Positions 8,189 through 14,258 of a DNA stretch of 16,733 bases are shown here, piece by piece (position 1 is the stretch's first letter; every line of letters starts with the position of its first letter). Both the position numbers and the translations under genes were made by a program. The stretch covers positions 1 through 16,733 of the forward strand of contig CACZOH010000158.1 of assembly GCA_902782785.1 (NCBI GenBank). The letters run 5' to 3'. This DNA comes from an uncultured Ruminococcus sp. Lineage in GTDB: Bacteria > Bacillota > Clostridia > Oscillospirales > CAG-272. The notes beneath the pieces were generated by a model. The model had not been told where the DNA came from. It did no database searches and was given only the letters and a program-made list of their open reading frames with translations.

Positions 8189-8881
8189 ATGACAATCGAT
8201 CAAACAAAAATCTACGACGAATGCGTCAAAAAGTTGCCCTTAACAACATCGCGCCTTAGTGATGAGTATTATTATGATTCATTGCCTTTGTGCGTGATCG
8301 ACGCAGTGTTTTCAATTGGAGTGAGATATCCTTCAACAAGAAATACTGTAATCAAGTTTTGCAATAATCAAGGCGCTTTAACCCGCATCTCTCCGCCTCC
8401 AAGCAAACAATCTGACGGTTACACGATAGACGATCTTTTATCGGCGATTTCTACGCAAGTAGACAAAGGTGCTTCTAAAATTTTTGAAAATACCCAAAAA
8501 ACATCATCAAAAAACGGCATATTAAAGTCAAAAGCCGTTTATGAATTTGCAACCGTTTTAAAGAACAACGATATTCAAACGTTAAGCGATATACGCAGCG
8601 CGAATAACGCAAAGATCAATAAAATAGAAGACGAAATCAAGAAGATTAAAGGGCAATCAAGCGGAATCTCTTTTTCATATTTTCTTATGCTGTCAGGCGA
8701 TGATGACCATATGAAAATTGACAGATGGCTGTTGAGATTTGTTGAAGGCGCAACGGGCAAAAAATATACCGTTTCCACCGCCTACTATGATCTAAAAGAG
8801 GTATGTAAAGAATTGCAAAAAACATATACATCAATGACTCCGCGTTTGTTGGATCATATAATATGGAATTATATGAAATAA
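8189..8881 (+). CDS. Possible HhH-GPD-like DNA repair/processing protein
   Basis: 230 residues. ATG 8189 is chosen because GAAAGGA at 8171-8177 precedes it; an in-frame ATG at 8105 has no ribosome binding site and lies just 12 bases after the -10 box. The part at residues 153-185 (KIKGQSSGISF followed by a hydrophobic helix, then HMKIDRW) resembles the helix-hairpin-helix and following Asp of HhH-GPD base-excision glycosylases, with D178 in the place of the catalytic Asp. This is a weak match by eye. The gene is visibly more AT-rich than its neighbours and has its own promoter, so it may be a separate acquisition. There is no signal peptide. Alternative: an unrelated helical DUF. Confidence 0.55.
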   Translation: MTIDQTKIYDECVKKLPLTTSRLSDEYYYDSLPLCVIDAVFSIGVRYPSTRNTVIKFCNNQGALTRISPPPSKQSDGYTIDDLLSAISTQVDKGASKIFENTQKTSSKNGILKSKAVYEFATVLKNNDIQTLSDIRSANNAKINKIEDEIKKIKGQSSGISFSYFLMLSGDDDHMKIDRWLLRFVEGATGKKYTVSTAYYDLKEVCKELQKTYTSMTPRLLDHIIWNYMK

Positions 8882-8912
8882 AATGTCTCAGCCATTAAAT
8901 AATTGATATAAT

Positions 8913-8966
8913 CCCCATAGAGTAGACACTTGAAAAAACAAAAGTTTTCAAGACTACACTATGGGG
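8913..8966. repeat. Long imperfect inverted repeat, IS-end remnant or leader hairpin
   Basis: Arms 8913-8936 and 8945-8966 pair almost completely: CCCCATAG with CTATGGGG at the outside and CTTGAAAA with TTTTCAAG at the inside, separated by an eight-base loop. A TATAAT box (8907-8912) lies immediately upstream and a 22-codon open frame (8974-9042) follows. The ends recall those of IS3-type elements, but no transposase is present. It may also work as terminator for the 8189 gene. Confidence 0.5.
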
Positions 8967-9045
8967 GTTATTAATGTTAAGAAGAAAGAACAAAAAATAC
9001 AGCTTTAATACCGGCTGTCGGGTTACGATTGCCGGTATATAAGTC

Positions 9046-9072
9046 AGGGTCAACTGAACGTTGACCCTTTTT
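9046..9072 (+). promoter_or_regulatory. Operator copy 2, also a terminator-like hairpin
   Basis: Contains GTCAACTGAACGTTGAC (9049-9065). The arms extend to AGGGTCAAC / GTTGACCCT and a run of six T residues follows, so it could also end transcription from upstream. The dyad ends 13 bp before the -35 box at 9079. Confidence 0.7.
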
Positions 9073-9078
9073 TATGGT

Positions 9079-9108
9079 TTGATTTTTTTGGACGGTTTGT
9101 AGTATGAT
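9079..9108 (+). promoter_or_regulatory. Promoter of the winged-helix/NADAR-like operon
   Basis: TTGATT (9079-9084), 18-bp spacer, TATGAT (9103-9108). The -10 box is part of a 17-bp direct repeat that recurs at 9358. Confidence 0.65.
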
Positions 9109-9119
9109 ATGAACCGTAA
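9103..9119 (+). repeat. 17-bp direct repeat, copy A
   Basis: TATGATATGAACCGTAA. Identical to 9358-9374. This copy supplies the -10 box of the promoter for the 9155 gene. Confidence 0.85.
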
Positions 9120-9154
9120 GCAAAAAAGCGTTTTTGAAGGAGGTTTTATCTATT

Positions 9155-9367
9155 ATGACTCAAACACAAATCTTTGACCGCGCAGCGAGCGAATTCAACA
9201 GACCTTTTACACTTGAAGAGATCACGGCAAAGCTTCACGAGGCGGGCAGAGGCTGGACAGCGCCTGACGCCTACATAAAAAGCTGTATCAGAGACAGAAC
9301 CGTGAAAAAGAAAAAAATGAGAATCACCGAAGACGGTTCTTACGAATGGATCGGCTATATGATATGA
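9155..9367 (+). CDS. Small winged-helix-like protein
   Basis: 70 residues. ATG 9155 is chosen because GAAGGAGG (9137-9144) precedes it. The sequence reads as a compact alpha/beta unit: two helices (FTLEEITAKLHEAG, about 18-31), a third helix (APDAYIKSCIRDRT, 36-49) and a basic strand-turn-strand (KKKKMRITEDGSYEW), in the pattern of a winged helix. It is probably DNA-binding, although too short for a firm family assignment. Its gene lies directly behind an operator and promoter and 42 bases upstream of the NADAR-like gene, so it could be a small regulator or antitoxin-like partner; this is inference. Confidence 0.65.
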   Translation: MTQTQIFDRAASEFNRPFTLEEITAKLHEAGRGWTAPDAYIKSCIRDRTVKKKKMRITEDGSYEWIGYMI

Positions 9368-9374
9368 ACCGTAA
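9358..9374 (+). repeat. 17-bp direct repeat, copy B
   Basis: TATGATATGAACCGTAA, 255 bp from copy A. It includes the stop codon of the 9155 gene and would place a -10-like TATGAT in front of the 9410 gene; a good -35 box is not evident. Confidence 0.85.
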
Positions 9375-9409
9375 ATAGAATAATAAAACGTTTAAAGGAG
9401 GATTTTGAT

Positions 9410-10066
9410 ATGGCGAACAGACCTGTTTTTGAAAAAACAAATGAAAAGCCCTATTATTTTGAGAGAGGCGTGGACTTTACCTGGAACTCGGGTTTCAGCC
9501 CGTCTCAGAAAAAGAAGAATGTTACTGCTATTCATGAAGCCTACAAAGAATTAAACGGTAATTCTGAGAAAAAAGTGCTTGAGATATCCTCCAAGTCTGA
9601 GGAGGACCTCGGCATCTCTCTCAGCGCTTTCAACATGAAAAGGTGTATGGGAGAAAGGAATATAACTGTTGAATGCGTATATCAGGGCTCAAAAGTTTTT
9701 GAGAACGGCGGACCTTATACGGATCTGTATGATAAGACGTCACGCGAAGCAAAAAAGGACCCCAGACTTCAGAACAGCGGAGCTTTAAAGGCTTTTCAGT
9801 GCGGAAGCACAATATATAAGCCGGATAATCAGCGTTATTCAAGATACGTATTTTATGATTGGCTTTATATAACGGCTTTACTGGATAATGAGGATCTTCT
9901 CAAAAAGCTGAGAGAGTATGACGGTTTTACTGACGTGGAATACAATCCAAATAAGAGCGGCGCCTGTCAGGCGCGTTCAGCCGCCATCGCGATGTCGCTT
10001 GATGATAAGGGACTGCTGGACGATAGGATCAGGGACTTTGATTATTTTTTGTCGCTGTTCGTATAA
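9410..10066 (+). CDS. Second NADAR-like protein
   Basis: 218 residues, preceded by AAAGGAGG at 9394-9401. It carries E88-x-x-Y91-Q92-x-x-K95 (VECVYQGSKVFENGGPY), the same spacing as the NADAR/YbiA motif and as the 4141 protein, though the rest of the two sequences differs. Other features that look conserved are LEISSKS (57-63), LSAFN (71-75), FYDWLY (148-153) and a D/E-rich strand FTDVEYNP (173-180) followed by CQARSAA. I believe this is a known domain of unknown function, but cannot verify its number. By the NADAR analogy it may bind or hydrolyse an ADP-ribosyl or other N-ribosyl group. It is cytoplasmic by lack of signal or membrane segments. Confidence 0.65.
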   Translation: MANRPVFEKTNEKPYYFERGVDFTWNSGFSPSQKKKNVTAIHEAYKELNGNSEKKVLEISSKSEEDLGISLSAFNMKRCMGERNITVECVYQGSKVFENGGPYTDLYDKTSREAKKDPRLQNSGALKAFQCGSTIYKPDNQRYSRYVFYDWLYITALLDNEDLLKKLREYDGFTDVEYNPNKSGACQARSAAIAMSLDDKGLLDDRIRDFDYFLSLFV

Positions 10067-10076
10067 ACATTGATTT

Positions 10077-10124
10077 AAGCCGAATTCCGCGGGGACTTAT
10101 CCGGTACCCGCGGAAAACCGGCTT
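10077..10124. repeat. Strong GC-rich hairpin after the 9410 gene
   Basis: An outer stem AAGCCG / CGGCTT encloses an inner perfect 9-bp stem TTCCGCGGG / CCCGCGGAA with a 13-base loop. No T-run follows, so it is not a classical terminator; it may stabilise the mRNA end or bind a protein. Confidence 0.6.
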
Positions 10125-10148
10125 ATAACATACGTTATGGCAAAATAT

Positions 10149-10165
10149 GTCAATCGATAGTTGAT
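10149..10165 (+). promoter_or_regulatory. Operator copy 3
   Basis: GTCAATCGATAGTTGAT. A TTGACA lies 18 bp downstream (10184-10189), but the ribosome binding site of the 10210 gene follows so closely that no room remains for a -10 box. A promoter at this position cannot be assigned. Confidence 0.6.
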
Positions 10166-10209
10166 CGTGATTATATGTTTAATTTGACAGTTTTTGAACG
10201 GAGGTTTTT

Positions 10210-10995
10210 ATGAAAAAAACAACCCTTGCTCATATACTTAAAACGTATGATAATATCTTATGGTACCCTTCGGCTGGGGTCGGTTTCAATATTGTCGACA
10301 TTTTCTCGCCTGAAAAACTGAAGATGTTAGGTATTGAAAAAGATGAATGCCCGGACTGCTTTCTTCTGACGGATTATGATCCGAAGCCCCTTTTTGAAAG
10401 CCTGTTTTATAACACTCCGTGCAAAAATGATACATACGTTTATTACAACAAAAACGGCTGCGTCGTCACCGCCTTCAACGAAAAGCGGCTGCCGGATATA
10501 AATATCGGATACGATCCGGCTATGGTATCCTTTTGGCAGGACTGCGATCTGCCGGATCAGTACGGCGTCGTTTTCACCGCCGATATTCTTATAGAATATG
10601 AAAACGGGCACAAATATATTTCAAAGCTGATATATGCTGCGGCGGAAAATACGCGGTTTTTATATGATTACCTTCTGAAAAACAAAATCAGGATCAAATA
10701 CCTTGTCCGCTCCTGTTACGGTTACGGCTTCGGCGGCGGGCGCTCTACGGGTATGGCTCTCCGTCATCTTCTGAAGGATCTCGGCGTACAGTATTTTGCT
10801 GACGACGAGAATACCGGCGGCGACGGCGAAGACGTCGCAGACCGTTACCTGACGGATGATCAGCGCGAAACGGTTCCGGTACTCGAAAAGATCACAAACC
10901 TTACGTCTGACTTCGGATTTCAGGGATACGGAGAAGTCGTACTGTATAAAGTAAAAGGTTTTGAACGGTGCGCACCAGTAACGTATTCAGACTGA
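10210..10995 (+). CDS. Conserved protein of unknown function
   Basis: 261 residues. ATG 10210 is preceded by ACGGAGG (10198-10204). The opening YDNILWYPSAGVGFNIVDIF and a glycine-rich segment in the second half (RSCYGYGFGGGRSTG, 167-181) recall a widespread uncharacterised family that starts with ILWYPSAG and holds a G-G-G-K/R-S-T-G loop. The loop could bind a phosphate, but it is not a standard P-loop. D/E-rich stretches (about 195-210) may contact metal. There is no signal peptide or membrane segment. It carries an operator upstream but lacks an obvious -10. The next operator begins only two bases after its stop codon. Confidence 0.65.
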   Translation: MKKTTLAHILKTYDNILWYPSAGVGFNIVDIFSPEKLKMLGIEKDECPDCFLLTDYDPKPLFESLFYNTPCKNDTYVYYNKNGCVVTAFNEKRLPDINIGYDPAMVSFWQDCDLPDQYGVVFTADILIEYENGHKYISKLIYAAAENTRFLYDYLLKNKIRIKYLVRSCYGYGFGGGRSTGMALRHLLKDLGVQYFADDENTGGDGEDVADRYLTDDQRETVPVLEKITNLTSDFGFQGYGEVVLYKVKGFERCAPVTYSD

Positions 10996-10997
10996 GT

Positions 10998-11014
10998 GTC
11001 AACCGTAAGTTGAT
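10998..11014 (+). promoter_or_regulatory. Operator copy 4
   Basis: GTCAACCGTAAGTTGAT, ending 13 bp before the -35 box at 11028. Confidence 0.7.
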
Positions 11015-11027
11015 TCATTTTTAATGT

Positions 11028-11056
11028 TTGACTTTTCGGATTATTTATAGTATAAT
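11028..11056 (+). promoter_or_regulatory. Promoter of the small beta-flower-like gene
   Basis: TTGACT (11028-11033), 17-bp spacer, TATAAT (11051-11056). Confidence 0.8.
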
Positions 11057-11086
11057 AAAGGAAAATAAAAAACGGAGGATAAAACC

Positions 11087-11290
11087 ATGACGAAAGAAAC
11101 GCCTATAAGAAACTTTTACGGGAAGACTCTCGGATACATCAGAACTGATGAAAAAGGAAACAAAACGGTTTTTGATTTTTACAAAAGGATACTCGGATAT
11201 TACGATGCGAAGCGGGATGTAACGATGGACTTTTACAAACGCGATATCGCTCGCGGCGACGCAACAGGGATGCTCATAAAAGACGAATAA
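11087..11290 (+). CDS. Small protein resembling the 4-fold beta-flower fold
   Basis: 67 residues. CGGAGG at 11073-11078 fixes the start. The protein consists of short internal repeats around the pattern [N/D]-F-Y-x-[K/R]-x-[L/I]-x-x-[Y/G]: NFYGKTLGYI (9-18), DFYKRILGYY (30-39), DFYKRDIARGD (48-58). Such repeated strand-turn units resemble the bacterial 4-fold beta-flower domain found in small proteins near secretion or toxin systems. It has its own operator, promoter and terminator, so it is a single-gene unit of the candidate regulon. Its function is unknown. Confidence 0.65.
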   Translation: MTKETPIRNFYGKTLGYIRTDEKGNKTVFDFYKRILGYYDAKRDVTMDFYKRDIARGDATGMLIKDE

Positions 11291-11312
11291 TAAGGACAGT
11301 CTAATATCTACG

Positions 11313-11346
11313 CCCGGATCGGCTTCGATCGGTCCGGGTGTGTTTT
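11313..11346 (+). terminator. Terminator of the beta-flower-like gene
   Basis: A 10-bp stem CCCGGATCGG / TCGGTCCGGG with two G-U pairs and a six-base loop is followed by TGTGTTTT. Confidence 0.7.
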
Positions 11347-11367
11347 GCGGATCATCAAGATGCAAAA

Positions 11368-11384
11368 GTCAACCGAAAGTAGAC
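11368..11384 (+). promoter_or_regulatory. Operator copy 5
   Basis: GTCAACCGAAAGTAGAC (one mismatch in the second arm), ending 13 bp before the -35 box at 11398. The stretch TTTTAATGTTTGA, covering the -35, is shared with the promoter at 11028. Confidence 0.65.
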
Positions 11385-11397
11385 ACAATTTTAATGT

Positions 11398-11426
11398 TTG
11401 AAAAAACACCCCGGTTGTGATATATT
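11398..11426 (+). promoter_or_regulatory. Promoter of the AAA+ operon
   Basis: TTGAAA (11398-11403), 17-bp spacer, TATATT (11421-11426) with an extended TG at 11418. The leader to ATG 11582 is about 150 bases and holds a 12-bp palindrome CGATGATCATCG (11497-11508). Confidence 0.65.
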
Positions 11427-11581
11427 ATAATCAATAAATAATAACCAACCCAAAACCCATGTTCTTTGAAAACTTAATATCCTGCTTATCCTGCCGCGAT
11501 GATCATCGGGGATACTGCAGGAACCAAAACACGTTGGACCAAACAATATATACCGTTGTGATATCAAGGGAGGTGTTATAT

Positions 11582-13591
11582 ATGTTTTATTATAAAATAT
11601 CAGCTGAACTTCAGCCCGACGCTTTACCGGAACACGAGAGATCACGCAGAAGACCGAATAAAACGGCAAACAGGATCAAAGATAAAGTCATTTCCTATAA
11701 CCGGAAGAATCCGGATACGTTTTTCATGATCTCGGATATTGACGACGACGGGATTTCCGCCGCGGCTGTATCGACGACAAATGCTCTAAGCGAACGGCAG
11801 GCGGCTGATTTTTTTGATTTTCTTGAAATCACATACGATTCCGTCGATCTCGAAGAAACTGTTCTTGAAACTTTGAAAGAACAGATCGATATATCGATAA
11901 TGAATCAATACACCGAACAGCGAGTAAGCGACGTTTTAAGACGGTTCGGCATAGAGCCTCTGCGGCACAACAGCAGCTACGGGATAAACTATGACGAATA
12001 CATAACAGAGGAAATAACAAAAGATAATATATATAATTCGGCGCTCAAAACGTCGTCATCCGTATCGCTTGAAAGCGAGCTTGTGCGCATATATTCAAAA
12101 AGCGCTGCTCCGGAAGTAAGCGGTCATCCGGTACATTACTTTATTGAAACGGACAACAAAAATGAAAACGAGAACGTTCTGTCGGTTCTCCTCCCCGCCC
12201 TTTATTCACAGGGCAGGATAAAAAGCCGTAAATACTGTGTGATCAGCTTTACGCCCGACGATCAGTACCCCCGCTCATATTACGAATGTATCTACAAAAA
12301 CTGCACCGGCGGTACGGTCGTGCTCAATATGAACGACGAACGAATGGGAAAAACCTTTTCTGACTCCGGACTCGTTTCAATGTGCCGCGAGATGATCAGA
12401 AAGTACCGTCATGACGTATTGACGATCGTCTGTCTTCCGCATTCATGCGGGAAGCTTAAAGATATGATTTTACAGAATTCAGATAATTCATGTTTTGTTG
12501 AAATATATGAAGATGAGTTTAAAAATGAAAAAGCGCGTGATCATCTGAAAACCCTCGCAAAAAATCACGGCGCCGCCGCCGATAAAAAGCTGTACTGCGC
12601 TGTCATACCGGATAAAACGTATATAAGAGACGATCTCACGGAAATATTCAATGCCTGGTACGACGAAAAACTGAAAAGGTCGATTTTTACGCAATACAAA
12701 AACATATCGAACAAAAGGACAGACGATTCGGCGCAGTCAAACAACGCCGCGCTGGACGAACTTTACGGGATGATAGGTCTTGAAAATGCGAAGAAAACGA
12801 TAATCAATGCGCTCAATTATTATAAGATCCAGAAAAAGTATAAAGAGTTCGGCATATCTCAGGATAAGCCCGCCATGCATATGGTATTCACCGGAAATCC
12901 CGGCACCGCGAAGACTTCCGTTGCGAGAATTTTCGCGAAGATAATGAAAGAAAACGGGATGCTTTCGTCAGGTCATCTTGTGGAAGTCGGGCGCGCCGAT
13001 CTCGTCGAAAGATACGTCGGCTGGACGGCGAAGAAAGTGATGCAAAAATTCGACGAGGCAAAAGGAGGCGTTTTATTCATCGACGAGGCGTATTCGCTTT
13101 CCAGCACCGATCACGGCGCAAACTCCTACGGGGAAGAGGCGATAAACACGATAGTACAGGAAATGGAGAATAAAAGAGACGATCTGGTCGTTATTTTTGC
13201 CGGATATCCGGATGAAATGAACGAATTTCTCGACAGGAATCCCGGTCTTCGTTCGCGTATCGCGTTTCATCTTGAATTTCCCGATTACAGCACCGGCGAA
13301 TTGTGCGAGATCGCAAGATCGATAGGTCAGACCAAAGGCGTAACGATAACAGACGAGGCGATGAAAAAGCTTGCCGTTCTGTTTGACGCCGCGAGAAACG
13401 AAAGCGATTTCGGCAATGGCAGATACGTCAGAAACGTAATAGAAAGATCCAGAATGAACCTTGCCGCAAGAGTGGTTGATATGGATCCGGACGATATAAC
13501 CAAAACGATCCTCACCACCATAGAGGTAGAGGATATCGAACAGCCGAAAATCACGGAGAAGCCGGTCAGACGCATCGGCTTCTCCGCCTGA
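11582..13591 (+). CDS. CbbX/SpoVK-type AAA+ ATPase with degenerate N-terminal AAA-like domain
   Basis: 669 residues. ATG 11582 is chosen because GGGAGGTG precedes it (11568-11575); an in-frame ATG at 11459 has no ribosome binding site. The C-terminal AAA+ module (about 390-650) has Walker A GNPGTAKT (438-445, with Ala in place of the second Gly), Walker B GGVLFIDEAYS (495-505), sensor-1 region VVIFAGYPDEM (536-546), arginine finger NPGLRSR (553-559) and sensor-2 FGNGRYVRN (610-618). This is the CbbX/SpoVK pattern of hexameric remodelling ATPases. Residues about 185-380 look like a second, degenerate AAA domain without a P-loop. The N-terminal 180 residues are unknown and may bind a client. 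It heads an operon with the 13620 gene. The partner it remodels is not evident; the NAD-related proteins are candidates only by context. Confidence 0.85.
   Translation: MFYYKISAELQPDALPEHERSRRRPNKTANRIKDKVISYNRKNPDTFFMISDIDDDGISAAAVSTTNALSERQAADFFDFLEITYDSVDLEETVLETLKEQIDISIMNQYTEQRVSDVLRRFGIEPLRHNSSYGINYDEYITEEITKDNIYNSALKTSSSVSLESELVRIYSKSAAPEVSGHPVHYFIETDNKNENENVLSVLLPALYSQGRIKSRKYCVISFTPDDQYPRSYYECIYKNCTGGTVVLNMNDERMGKTFSDSGLVSMCREMIRKYRHDVLTIVCLPHSCGKLKDMILQNSDNSCFVEIYEDEFKNEKARDHLKTLAKNHGAAADKKLYCAVIPDKTYIRDDLTEIFNAWYDEKLKRSIFTQYKNISNKRTDDSAQSNNAALDELYGMIGLENAKKTIINALNYYKIQKKYKEFGISQDKPAMHMVFTGNPGTAKTSVARIFAKIMKENGMLSSGHLVEVGRADLVERYVGWTAKKVMQKFDEAKGGVLFIDEAYSLSSTDHGANSYGEEAINTIVQEMENKRDDLVVIFAGYPDEMNEFLDRNPGLRSRIAFHLEFPDYSTGELCEIARSIGQTKGVTITDEAMKKLAVLFDAARNESDFGNGRYVRNVIERSRMNLAARVVDMDPDDITKTILTTIEVEDIEQPKITEKPVRRIGFSA
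13554..13586. repeat. Hairpin at the 3' end of the AAA+ gene
   Basis: A perfect 11-bp inverted repeat CGGAGAAGCCG / CGGCTTCTCCG with an 11-base loop lies within the last codons of the gene. No T-run follows. It may tune expression of the downstream gene or protect the mRNA. Confidence 0.55.
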
Positions 13592-13619
13592 AAGAAACAC
13601 GGAAAGGAACAGGTCATAA

Positions 13620-14171
13620 ATGATGCAAAAAGATAAATTCGGAAAGAAGTTCGTTGACTGCATATGCGATTCAAAATTAATAAAACCCGAGCCGCTCCAG
13701 AAAGTGTATATCGAAAGACACGGGGATGAGATAAGGGCGAAAAAGATATTGCCCGGGCATACGAAGCCGATAGAAGATGAGGACGAGCTCATCAAAAGAG
13801 CGGTGGCTGAGATGTTTTACTGGTGTCTGCACATATCGACCGAACACGATGAACTCGTCAAATGGTATCATCCTTACGTATATAAGGCAAGTAAAAACGA
13901 AAAAAATGATATTGAACTGAAGATATACGCATATTCGAGCTTCGAGGCAGGCCGCGGACCTCTGGACCGTCCCGTAATAATAAACAGTTGGGAAGATTTC
14001 AGTCTCGTGGTAAACGGTATCATATCCGACGATGATCTGACGCAGAATAATCTGTATGCGGTCATAAGCGATATTTTCTTTTATCTCTTCAGGAAAAGTC
14101 CAATGCTCAATTCAGTCAATATGTACGATACTTTACTCGGAATCGTAGAAAATAGTGATAATATAACATAA
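13620..14171 (+). CDS. Unknown protein in the AAA+ operon
   Basis: 183 residues (ATG 13620; a second ATG directly follows). GAAAGGAAC lies at 13602-13610 and the gene starts 28 bases after the AAA+ stop, so the two are probably co-transcribed. I recognise no family. The protein is soluble, mixed alpha/beta, with a helical middle (EDELIKRAVAEMFYWCLHIS) and a hydrophobic C-terminal helix that does not look like a membrane anchor. A position directly behind a remodelling ATPase suggests an adaptor or substrate, which is inference. No terminator is seen before the LRR gene. Confidence 0.7.
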   Translation: MMQKDKFGKKFVDCICDSKLIKPEPLQKVYIERHGDEIRAKKILPGHTKPIEDEDELIKRAVAEMFYWCLHISTEHDELVKWYHPYVYKASKNEKNDIELKIYAYSSFEAGRGPLDRPVIINSWEDFSLVVNGIISDDDLTQNNLYAVISDIFFYLFRKSPMLNSVNMYDTLLGIVENSDNIT

Positions 14172-14258
14172 AAATTCATTTTAAACAGTTGTATTTTTAT
14201 GTAAAATATGGTAGAAATAACATATAGATACTATTAATGAAAATCGAAGGATAATAAA

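Noticed and set aside
9049..9065. LexA/SOS box
   Set aside because: The dyad GTCAA-N7-TTGAC does not fit the Firmicute LexA box (GAAC-N4-GTTC).
11459..11581. ATG 11459 as start of the AAA+ protein
   Set aside because: No ribosome binding site precedes it, and GGGAGGTG before 11582 is strong; the 41 extra residues look non-coding.
13073..13795. 240-codon minus-strand frame opposite the AAA+ gene
   Set aside because: It overlaps the Walker B, sensor and arginine-finger region of the AAA+ gene and lacks a ribosome binding site.
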